A DNA stretch of 64,000 nucleotides from Helichrysum umbraculigerum (lineage: Eukaryota; Streptophyta; Magnoliopsida; Asterales; Asteraceae), in NCBI GenBank assembly GCA_949592205.1, contig CATIUR010000018.1, positions 839,501-903,500 on the forward strand, read 5' to 3'. The notes under the pieces were generated by a model. It searched no databases. It had not been told where the DNA came from and was given only the letters and a program-made list of their open reading frames with translations. Position numbers and translations under genes: made by a program. Numbering within the stretch: the stretch's first letter is position 1; each line of letters starts with the position of its first letter. Positions 32,872 through 42,398 of the stretch are shown piece by piece.

Positions 32872-34436
32872 CTACTTTTAGTTATTATTATGTTTAGTAT
32901 TAACTCGTATTAACATTTGTGTCTTATGAAGGATGTGTACTATGCAGAATTGAAAATAGAATTTGCGGAACAAGTTCATTCTAAATGATCCTGGTCCATC
33001 TCCAGCAAATTCACATACACTTGAACCTGGTCCTTTAAATCCAATGCGTAGCGCAAGGAAGTATCTTTTCTAACCTTACTTTGCTTGAACCACACAAAAA
33101 TTTAAAAAAAAACTCTAAGTGTGGGATTATTATTCACAAATAGAGAATAACTTAGAGAACATTAGGGACAATGTTCTTTTAAGTGTGGGATAGCAGTAGC
33201 ATTTACTACTGTATTGCAACATAAACGTTTGATCAAACCTCTTAGCAAAAAACTCATATTTTCTGCAAAAATTTTCAAAATTTTTCGGTCAACAAAAATC
33301 CGAATGGTTTGGCAAATCGACTACGACAGGTAAAACTCTTTGATAAATTTCCAAAATGAGTTTCAAACAAGCAATCGCATGACCAGGCACAAAACCATCA
33401 AAATTAAGTGAGGAATTTTGAGCCATGAAAAAAGCATTCACTTTAATGCTTCACTTATTCGTTTGTGAGTGTGCCGATGTATGCCTTCTTGAGTCAGAAC
33501 TTGCTCGACGAATGCAATTCGAAACTATAAAAGTGAGCGTCATACGTGACGAAGGTGCGATTAGAGGATCTTGACATTCACTAGGATAGAACCCTCTCAT
33601 AAAACCCCCCGTTTTCAAGACTAACCCTGCCAATACCTATTTTTGGTATTGAAGATCATTTAGAAAACCTGTTGAGCCTTAACCTTTTTGTTTCAAATAC
33701 TCACTTCAAAAAAAAAAAAAACCAACCCTTTCTTTACATCTCTTGGCCATAGCCTAAGTTTCTGTTCTGTCAGCAAAACATTGCAAGAAACGAAGTTCTA
33801 CAAGGACTCCAAAACACAAACAAGCTGCCGAAGGAATAAAAAATCTAAAAGACCCAAGGATCATTTAAAGCCGAGGGAAATGTTATTCAAAACAAGAAAG
33901 AATTACAAAAAGGAGGCTCTCAAAGAGAAAAATTCATAAAGAGGTACTATCTTAGAAACGTCAAAGACAAGTCATCACAGACAACTCTTAGGCTATATTA
34001 AACTCCAATTTAAACCACCTACCAAAACCCTTATCCCATACACCATCTTCACCCTCTTTCGAATGTCTAGGGATAATGTGCACCGTCCTCATTCAGATAT
34101 TATAGATTTGATTCTCGACCAAGCCTATGACAACGGAGGAGCTACATGACTGGCCCTGAGTGATTTAGAAGTTAGGAAACCTGATACACTTGAGTGAATT
34201 GAGCGACCACCTGTGAGGCCCCCAGTCATGTATATCTTACATTTATGAAGATTGAAAAGAAAGCTTGCTAGAACCAAAAGTTTGGGGGAACATCAAGGGA
34301 TGGAACTTCGTCCGAAATCTTTTTACCAATCCTGCAGGAACCAAAGTTCTCCGAAACACGAAGACACCCCTCCAGCTTTTTCCAGAATTAATGAAGATTT
34401 GCTTGAGGACAATCAAAATTCTAAGTGTGGGATACT
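32872..34436 (+). other. Element C 3' non-coding region with conserved blocks
   Basis: About 1.6 kb between the last ORF and the 3' LTR. It holds three blocks found in the same order, reverse-oriented, in D and E: a hairpin GAACATT...AATGTTC (33157-33176) flanked by AAGTGTGGGAT copies, an ~80-base block with the hairpin AAGCATT...AATGCTT (33432-33451), and a block at about 34080-34240 containing TTGATTCTCGACCAAGCC. No credible coding frame. Confidence 0.75.
34421..34436 (+). promoter_or_regulatory. Element C polypurine tract
   Basis: CTAAGTGTGGGATACT immediately before the 3' LTR; the same motif precedes the 3' LTRs of D and E. Confidence 0.75.
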
Positions 34437-36844
34437 TGATATCGAGTAAAAAGTCACGTTTTTACTGCCGATATCTCTCTCATTCTGGAACGATTCTTGG
34501 CATATTGACTCAAAAACAACACAAATCAGTAACATTATCCCAAGATAGTCAAAACGAGGTTGCACGATAAAAATCGAGCAAAACGGTCGAAAACGAAGAT
34601 TCCACATACGTTTGAAGATTCAGGGCTTAAAAACGAGATTTCAAGACTAAAGTGCCCTCCATCAACATCCGATATTTCTAAGATGTTTGTTTTTAAAATT
34701 CGAATCCAACGAAAGAAGAATCAACCAAAACGGGTGAAAAATGAAGATTTCGCGCCCGCCGGAAGATCCAAATGATCCGTACGCAATATCTGGAGCTAGG
34801 GACCTCATTTTCAGGCATATCCTATGTCAAAATCTTCGTTTTTGAATTACGAATCCAACAAAAAAAAGAATCAACTCAAACGGACGTATAACGAAGAAAA
34901 CACGCACGAATCAAGAAACGAAGCAAAAGATTGCGCAACGGGGCGGGGTGGGGCCCACCGCCGCCGGCCACCAGCCAGCCGCCGCCGGCCACCTGGCTGG
35001 CGCCGCCGGCCACCCTACTCCCGTCCCGGTTTCCGTTTTTGGCAAGTTTTGGTACCCGGTTCGCCTACTTTTCGCGTTGTACGGTACCCGGTTCGCCTAC
35101 TTTTCGCATTGTACAAGCCACTTTTGGAAAGTCTTCTAACATGAGCCTCAAGGATAACTTGTGCTAATGTGAGCCAAAGCTCACCTATAAATAGGAGGCT
35201 TTTGGTTCATTTGAGACACACCAACATATGCACACTTCCTAGCATATTTCACACTTTCTCACCATCCATTCTTTTCTTTCTTTATTGTAATACTTCCTTG
35301 GTTAATTAGACTAGCTAATTAACTAGTCAAGGAAGATTTGTACGGAGGTGCTCCGGGACGCATTTGTAGCTACGAGTTATTGTATTTCTTTATCAGGTTT
35401 TTAATCTATTTTCCATATTTAATTATGTCCTTTCTTTCTTTAATAAATTTAAATATGCATGCTAGAATTGCCATGATTTGCTAAATAACTCAATTGTTTG
35501 CTATGATAGTCGTTTAGGAAAGATTTAAATATGTGATTATAATGTATGCTATGAGATTACGGGTGCTTTGTATCATGAATAGATGTAGGAATTGAATCTT
35601 TATTGTTTATCTGCCCAACTCATGTTGTGACTAAAACCTTATCCAAAAATGAACGTAGCTAACTCATAGGGTACTGGTCACTTAGTTATACTATGTTTGA
35701 TTGAATCATTGAGCTCGGCATGGCCGGTGTTCTCTAGACCAAATTAGGATCCAAGAGACACGGAATATGGGAATAGAGGTAGATTAAGATTTAATTTGGA
35801 CAGACGGTATTTTTGAGACAACTTTCGGAATATCCTCGATTTAATTAATACATTTGTATGCTTAGGTTTAACTATTGTCTTGATTGTCTTATTGCATGTT
35901 CTTGTTTGATTGTTGCCTTAGGATTATCGTACTAGTAAAATACACCTAGCCTTAATTGTCGTGAAATAACATGACGGCCCCTATTCAACTGTTCTTCGAT
36001 ATAGTACTGGAAATGCTTATGGCAAAGTACAAACGTATGGAAGTCGAGAACGACCGAAGGTAGTTGTTTTATGGATTAATTAACAAACGTATTACTTAAG
36101 TTTCTATTTGCAATATAAACCACCCCTGTCTTGTTACATACTTGAGTAATGTTGATAATTCATACGAATAAGTGATGACATCTTATCTGACCGCTTAGAC
36201 CAGTTCTTCCAACTTATTCCGACGAGGGTAAAACCCGTTTACAAGATTGTTTATTCAACAAACTGTGCCATGATTCGGAATTCTATGATGACCGAGATTG
36301 GGGAATAGGATTCGAGATTAACTGTCAGATAATACGGACATGCATTTGAGAGAACTTTCGGTGTATGCTTTAATATATTCTGCAACCCACGTGACATTCT
36401 GTTCGCCTAATTGTGGACACCTCCGCGTTAGCCCGATAGTAGGATTGTAGCAATAACTCACATTAACTTATGAACCTATCATCATTAGAACTCTTCACAT
36501 TTTAATATCACCTGAACCACTTCATAGTAGACAATCGCTTTTAACTGCTGAACGCCCGAAGTAACCTCCATATCCATTTCTGATTTAATTTAGTTTAACC
36601 TTAGAGTAGAAAACCCAAAATCCAAATCAACTCCCTTCCGCCCTAGCTAAATTCATAAAAGTTTCTAATTTCTCCTAGTTTCAATTTGTCGCGCTTTGAA
36701 GAACGATCCTAGGTCACACTTATCCTTACTAGCCCTTAGATTAGAATAATAGTAACCCTAGGCCCCAGCCTTATAAATTTAAAAACCCACTGCTGGTGCC
36801 CGGATAGTCATCGTTAACGACACCGACCTGTTTGGGCACCAACA
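34437..36844 (+). repeat. Element C 3' LTR
   Basis: 2408 bp, partner of 24741-27150. It keeps the intact TATA motif CTATAAATAG (35185-35194). Its outer end reads GGCACCAACA where the 5' copy has GGCGCCAACA. Confidence 0.93.
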
Positions 36845-36849
36845 CTAGA

Positions 36850-37171
36850 CTATGACCGTTAGGCAGTATTTCCTCACTAGGCATGATTGGTTCAGGAATT
36901 ACAGCATACAACTTTAATTTAACATAGCCTGATCAACTATGTACAATTAAGGAAAGATGATGTAAGGTCTGAAATGGTTATGTTGAACAGGAATACACTA
37001 GTTGACTCTGACCTCGAGAGAACCTGGACTCAAACATGTCTGTGTTAGACACCCAATAGGCTATTATGTGATACTAAGTATACATAGATAGGTCTCGTTA
37101 CAATCTTAGGCTATATTACATAAGTTATTATATGGATATAGGCCTCATTCTTCCTAACGCTTTGTCTCAGA
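36850..37171 (+). other. Element B leader after the C insertion
   Basis: Continues the B leader interrupted at 24740. It matches the element A leader (reverse of about 11670-11960), which confirms that C was inserted into B and not the reverse. Confidence 0.8.
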
Positions 37172-37666
37172 ATGGCAAACACACCACCAAGTTCATCACG
37201 CTCTTATCCACATGAATCGCGAAACTCAAGGGTAGCTAGGAGGGACACCAGGTTGCCTCGAGCTAGCCCATATCCAACTCACCCCACTCTACCGGGCTTA
37301 ACCGCTAGAGTACATCACCACGAACAACGACTTAACGCTATGGATATCGAACTCCAAGAAACTCGTGAAATCTGGAGACTCACAGCTATGGAACGAATCG
37401 AACAAGTCTCCGAAGATCACGAGCACACTGTCAACACCATGAACACTCTTCAAAATCAGGTGGAAGGAACAGTCGAAACCATGGAGGTTGTCCACAACCA
37501 AGTGATTGGCAACCGAAATGAAATCTCTGTATTACAATCGAGGCTGCGCGAGTGCGAGACACGTCTGAGGGAAACCGAGGACGCTCTCCGAATGGCCAAC
37601 CGGCTTGCAGAGTCTGTGGACCATCTCAATGCACTGCTGCCGCAACTCAATCTACGCCGGAATTAG
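37172..37666 (+). CDS. Element B 5' ORF: coiled-coil protein ahead of gag
   Basis: 164 codons from ATG 37172 (MANTPPSSSRSYPHESRNSR) to TAG. The first ~60 residues are Ser/Pro/Arg-rich and basic; residues ~45-155 form long heptad-like helices (HHEQRLNAMDIELQETREI, RLRECETRLRETEDALRMAN) typical of a coiled coil. No zinc knuckle, capsid or enzyme motif. It stands between the primer site and gag, in its own frame, and ends ~300 bases before the gag start, so it is a separate upstream protein. Element A keeps only a relic of its start. Function unknown; a role in RNA or particle assembly would be speculation. Confidence 0.65.
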   Translation: MANTPPSSSRSYPHESRNSRVARRDTRLPRASPYPTHPTLPGLTARVHHHEQRLNAMDIELQETREIWRLTAMERIEQVSEDHEHTVNTMNTLQNQVEGTVETMEVVHNQVIGNRNEISVLQSRLRECETRLRETEDALRMANRLAESVDHLNALLPQLNLRRN

Positions 37667-37969
37667 CTTAGACTGAATCTGTACTCTTTTATGCTTCGTA
37701 GGGTTTATGTAATTCAACCGGATGTAACAATTCCCGGCATTTTTGTAAAACATCTAAGTCTGTAACTTTTGAAACTTGTGACTCAAAATCGTCTGTAATC
37801 ATTTGGCTTCGAAATATCAATTGACGATTTCTATTAATTATCGCACGTTATTGATTTTTACCTTGAGATGTTGTATATTACCATTTTATATATGTACATC
37901 TGTGGCGATATATCATGAATTTCGTACTAGTAACTCACTTCCTTTCCTTGTTCTTTCTTGCTCAGCATC

Positions 37970-40900
37970 ATGCCTCCTCGCCGACAAATCACCCTTAGTG
38001 AAGCTGAGATCGCGGGGCTGATTGCCCGCAGTGTGACCCAAGCCTTGGCTGCCCGAACACCACCACCCAATAGCGAGGACACAGCCAACAATGCTCCACC
38101 ACCCAGACTCTGCTCCTATAAGGACTTTCTGAGCTGCAAACCACTATACTTCAAGGGAACGGAAGGTGCTATTGGTTTGAGCCGATGGATAGAACGCATA
38201 GAATCTATTTTCAGCCTATGCAACTGCACCGAGGAAAACAAGGTAAAGTTTGCCGCCTACACTTTTCAGGAAGGAGCCCTCACATGGTGGAACGCCCATG
38301 CCAACTCTGTGGGTCTTGAGATAGCTAATCAACTACCTTGGGCCGAGTTGAAGAACAAACTGAGAGAGAAGTATTGCCCCGAGGAAGAGATACACCGATT
38401 AGAAGAGGAGTTCTGGCAACTAGCTGTGCAGGGGACCGATATTGAGGGATACACCATCAAGTTCCAGCAATACGCGTCCCTGTGCCCTAGTCTGGTGGAA
38501 CCGGAGAAAAAGGGGGTTAAGAAATACATCCGCGGCCTTCCCGAGAGCATCCAGGGAAGTGTCGCCTCATCACAACCAACCACCACCGAAAGTGCTATCA
38601 GGCTAGCACACGAGCTCATGGCACTGGTGGTCAGCCGCGAGAAATCCAACAACAACAAACGTAAATCCACCGAATCCCACAGCAGCCACCAAAACAAAAA
38701 GTCCAACGTCATCCAAGCTTACAACACCAACACCGAACCCAAACGCACCTACACTGGGGACAGACCATATTGTTCCAAGTGTAACTACCACCATCATGGC
38801 CCCTGCAAATCTCCTTGCAACAACTGCAGGAAGTACGGGCATTCATCCAAAGACTGCCAAGCCCCTAAATCACAAAACAACAACCAACAACCCAAAAACT
38901 GTTATGGATGCGGGGAGACGGGACATTTCAGGGATGCATGTCCCAAACGGAAGAACAACAACAACAACGTCAAAGGAAAAGCCTTCGTGCTCAAATCTGG
39001 GGACGCTCGTCAAGACCCGAATGTGGTCACGGGTATGTTCCTCCTCAACAATTTAACTGCTTCAATTCTGTTTGATACTGGCGCTGATAGGAGTTTTATT
39101 TCCGATGAGTTTTGCCCACTACTTGACATCACCCCTGTTGCCTTAGACGTTAAGTACACTGTAGAGCTTGCAAACGGTAAATTTATGGAAACCAAGAGTG
39201 TGATCCCTGATTGCACTTTAAATCTAGCCGACGAAATTTTCTTAATAGATCTCATGCCTGTTAAGATAGGAAGTTTCGATGTCATTGTTGGAATGGACTG
39301 GTTGTCCAAGCATCGAGCTGAAATTATCTGTGGTGACAAAGTTATTCGTATACCTCTCGCCACCGGTGGAACTTTAATCATACAGGGGGAGACCGGTGGC
39401 ACGAGACTCAATATCATGTCTTGCTTGAAAACCCGCAAATTTCTGAAAAAGGGCTATCCCGCAATCCTCGCACACATCATGGAGAAAAAGTCGGAGGAGA
39501 AGCGACTTGAGGATGTGCCAATTGTCCGAGACTTTCCTGAAGTCTTTCCTGAAGAACTGCCTGGTCTACCACCACCAAGACAGGTTGAGTTCTCAATTGA
39601 TCTCGTGCCGGGTGCTGCGCCGGTGGCACGAGCACCATATCGTTTAGCTCCATCCGAACTTCAGGAGTTGTCTGCCCAATTACAGGAACTTCTGGAAAGA
39701 GGATTCATTAGGCCGAGTTCTTCGCCTTGGGGAGCTCTGGTCCTATTTGTCAAAAAGAAAGACGGCACTTTCCGAATGTGTATCGACTATCGAGAGTTGA
39801 ACAAGTTGACCGTCAAGAACCGATACCCATTGCCTCGAATCGATGATTTGTTCGACCAACTTCAAGGATCGAGTTATTATTCAAAGATTGATCTCCGATC
39901 CGGATATCACCAATTGCGTGTTCGCGATGCCGACATTCCAAAAACCGCTTTCCGAACCCGCTATGGGCATTACGAATTCCAAGTGATGCCATTCGGCCTA
40001 ACCAACGCACCGGCTGTATTCATGGACCTTATGAATCGGGTGTGCAAGCCTTATCTCGACAAGTTTGTCATTGTCTTCATCGATGACATTCTCATATACT
40101 CACGAAACGAACAAGAACACGCGCAACATCTCAAAACCATCCTAGAGCTTCTTAGACACGAAGAGCTTTACGCCAAATTCTCTACGTGTGAATTCTGGAT
40201 AAAAACAGTTCAATTCCTTGGTCACGTGATCGACAGTCAAGGGATTCACGTTGACCCATCAAAAATTGAAGCTATCAAGGGCTGGCAAGCACCCACCACT
40301 CCGACCGAAGTACGCCAATTTTTGGGATTGGCCGGATATTACCGACGATTCATTGAAAATTTCTCCAAGATAGCCTTACCACTCACGACTCTGACCCAGA
40401 AAGACAAAAAGTTTGACTGGACTGATAAACAAGAGTCGGCATTCCAACTCTTAAAGCAAAAGCTTTGTAGTGCTCCCATTCTATCATTACCCGAAGGCAC
40501 CGATGACTTCGTGATATACTGCGATGCTTCTCATCAAGGTCTCGGTTGTGTGCTTATGCAACGAAACAAAGTCATAGCTTATGCTTCACGACAGCTCAAG
40601 ATTCATGAAAAGAATTACACCACCCACGACCTCGAGTTAGGAGCCGTCATTTTTGCACTAAAAATTTGGAGACATTACCTCTATGGCACTAGATGCACAA
40701 TTTTTACAGACCACAAAAGTCTCCAACACATATTCGATCAGAAGGATCTCAACATGAGGCAACGTCGATGGGTCGAGTTGCTTACCGATTACGACTGCGA
40801 ACTCAAATATCATCCGGGCAAAGCAAATGTTGTTGCTGACGCCCTCAGTCGAAAAGAGCGAGTGAAACCACTTCGGGTCCGAGCCCTCGGTATGACCATT

Positions 40901-42364
40901 CACAACAATTTAAACATTCAAATTCTCACTGCTCAACTCGAAGCCTTGAAACGCGAAAACGTCAAAGATGAAGCCTTGCGAGGCATGGATAAACAATTCG
41001 AAGTCAAACCTAACGGGATTAGGTATTTCTCAAACCAAATCTGGTTGCCTCAATTTGGGAACCTACGAGACTTGGTGATGGATGAAGCTCACAAGTCCAA
41101 ATATTCTATCCATCCGGGATCCGATAAAATGTACCACGGTATCAAGGACTTCTACTGGTGGCCGAACATGAAAGCTGAAATCGCCACTTATGTCAGCAAG
41201 TGCCTTACTTGCTCCAAGGTCAAAATCGAATATCAAAAACCCTCTGGTTTACTTCAACAACCCAGTCTTCCTGAATGGAAATGGGAACAAATAGCCATGG
41301 ACTTCATAACCAAACTACCCAAGTCCTCGAGCGGTTGCGATACCATTTGGGTGATCGTGGATCGTCTCACAAAGTCTGCTCACTTCCTGGCAATTAAAGA
41401 ATCCGACAAAATGGAACGCCTCACCGGTATTTATCTGAAGGAAATCGTGACCAAACACGGTGTTCCAATCTCAATTATCTCCGATAGAGATAGTCGTTTT
41501 ACTTCACAATTTTGGCAATCACTTCAAAAATCCCTAGGTACTCGACTGGATATGAGTACCGCATATCATCCTCAAACCGACGGCCAAAGTGAACGAACAA
41601 TTCAAATACTAGAAGACATGCTACGGGCTTGCGTAGTAGACTTCGGTGTAAATTGGGAAAAACACCTACCATTGTGCGAGTTCTCGTACAACAACAGTTA
41701 TCATACCGGCATTAAGGCTGCACCTTTCGAGGCACTGTACGGTCGTAAGTGCCGGTCACCTATCTGTTGGACCGAAGTTGGGGATAGCCAACTCACCGGT
41801 CCAGAAATCATTCACGAGACGACCGAGAGAATCGTCGAAATTCAAAACAAGCTCAAGGCCGCGCGTGATCGTCAGAAAAGTTATGCTGACGTGAGACGCA
41901 AACCACTCGAGTTCCAAGTTGGGGATCGAGTACTACTCAAAGTATCGCCTTGGAAAGTCGTAATCCGATTTGGCAAACGAGGGAAGTTAAATCCCAGATA
42001 CATTGGACCATTCGAGATCCTCGAGAGGATTGGTCCAGTGGCATATCGATTGCAGCTGCCATCCGAACTCAGCAGCGTGCATCCCACTTTTCATGTTTCA
42101 AATCTGAAGAAGTGTCTGTCTGATGAGACACTTATCATTCCACTCGATGAAATTCGAGTTGACGAGAAACTTCACTTTGTTGAGGAACCCGCTGAAATCA
42201 TGGACCGTGAGGTCAAACAACTTAAACAAAGTCGTATTTCCATCGTCAAAGTTAGGTGGAATTCGCGGCGCGGTCCGGAATTCACCTGGGAACGGGAAGA
42301 CCAAATGCGACTCAAGTATCCTCAACTCTTCACTGACTCAGCATCAAACACGACTTCAACATAA
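37970..42364 (+). CDS. Element B gag-pol polyprotein, intact chromovirus type
   Basis: A single open frame; MPPRRQITLS at 37970 is the preferred start because the element A frame begins at the same ATG (an in-frame ATG lies at 37958). About 1464 residues: capsid, two CCHC knuckles (CNNCRKYGHSSKDC ~287, CYGCGETGHFRDAC ~314), protease FDTGADRSF (~371), reverse transcriptase with FIDD (~707), RNase H from CDASHQGLG (~854), integrase zinc-binding H-H-CLTC (~1044-1085), catalytic Asp in AMDFITKLP (~1113), Asp in ISDRDSRF (~1174), Glu in TDGQSERT (~1210), and a chromodomain-like tail (REVKQLKQ...EFTWERED, from ~1407) as in Tekay/Del chromoviruses. All key residues are present; the processed enzymes would act in cytoplasmic particles and the nucleus. 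Confidence 0.95.
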   Translation: MPPRRQITLSEAEIAGLIARSVTQALAARTPPPNSEDTANNAPPPRLCSYKDFLSCKPLYFKGTEGAIGLSRWIERIESIFSLCNCTEENKVKFAAYTFQEGALTWWNAHANSVGLEIANQLPWAELKNKLREKYCPEEEIHRLEEEFWQLAVQGTDIEGYTIKFQQYASLCPSLVEPEKKGVKKYIRGLPESIQGSVASSQPTTTESAIRLAHELMALVVSREKSNNNKRKSTESHSSHQNKKSNVIQAYNTNTEPKRTYTGDRPYCSKCNYHHHGPCKSPCNNCRKYGHSSKDCQAPKSQNNNQQPKNCYGCGETGHFRDACPKRKNNNNNVKGKAFVLKSGDARQDPNVVTGMFLLNNLTASILFDTGADRSFISDEFCPLLDITPVALDVKYTVELANGKFMETKSVIPDCTLNLADEIFLIDLMPVKIGSFDVIVGMDWLSKHRAEIICGDKVIRIPLATGGTLIIQGETGGTRLNIMSCLKTRKFLKKGYPAILAHIMEKKSEEKRLEDVPIVRDFPEVFPEELPGLPPPRQVEFSIDLVPGAAPVARAPYRLAPSELQELSAQLQELLERGFIRPSSSPWGALVLFVKKKDGTFRMCIDYRELNKLTVKNRYPLPRIDDLFDQLQGSSYYSKIDLRSGYHQLRVRDADIPKTAFRTRYGHYEFQVMPFGLTNAPAVFMDLMNRVCKPYLDKFVIVFIDDILIYSRNEQEHAQHLKTILELLRHEELYAKFSTCEFWIKTVQFLGHVIDSQGIHVDPSKIEAIKGWQAPTTPTEVRQFLGLAGYYRRFIENFSKIALPLTTLTQKDKKFDWTDKQESAFQLLKQKLCSAPILSLPEGTDDFVIYCDASHQGLGCVLMQRNKVIAYASRQLKIHEKNYTTHDLELGAVIFALKIWRHYLYGTRCTIFTDHKSLQHIFDQKDLNMRQRRWVELLTDYDCELKYHPGKANVVADALSRKERVKPLRVRALGMTIHNNLNIQILTAQLEALKRENVKDEALRGMDKQFEVKPNGIRYFSNQIWLPQFGNLRDLVMDEAHKSKYSIHPGSDKMYHGIKDFYWWPNMKAEIATYVSKCLTCSKVKIEYQKPSGLLQQPSLPEWKWEQIAMDFITKLPKSSSGCDTIWVIVDRLTKSAHFLAIKESDKMERLTGIYLKEIVTKHGVPISIISDRDSRFTSQFWQSLQKSLGTRLDMSTAYHPQTDGQSERTIQILEDMLRACVVDFGVNWEKHLPLCEFSYNNSYHTGIKAAPFEALYGRKCRSPICWTEVGDSQLTGPEIIHETTERIVEIQNKLKAARDRQKSYADVRRKPLEFQVGDRVLLKVSPWKVVIRFGKRGKLNPRYIGPFEILERIGPVAYRLQLPSELSSVHPTFHVSNLKKCLSDETLIIPLDEIRVDEKLHFVEEPAEIMDREVKQLKQSRISIVKVRWNSRRGPEFTWEREDQMRLKYPQLFTDSASNTTST

Positions 42365-42386
42365 ATTTCGGGACGAAATTCTTCTA

Positions 42387-42398
42387 ACAGGGGGAGAA
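42387..42398 (+). promoter_or_regulatory. Element B polypurine tract
   Basis: ACAGGGGGAGAA directly before the 3' LTR, identical to element A. Confidence 0.92.

Larger units (their letters stand above)
24741..36844 (+). mobile_element. Element C: Athila-like retrotransposon inserted in B's leader
   Basis: 12,104 bp with LTRs 24741-27150 and 34437-36844 and target duplication CTAGA (24736-24740, 36845-36849). Primer site TGGCGCCGCTGCCGGGGA is the tRNA-Asp type used by Athila-group elements. Coding region: a gag remnant plus protease, reverse transcriptase, RNase H, integrase, then a separate downstream ORF and a long 3' non-coding region. The capsid part of gag is missing and pol carries one frameshift and at least two nonsense codons. 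LTR differences about 29 by eye (~1.2%). Confidence 0.93.
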
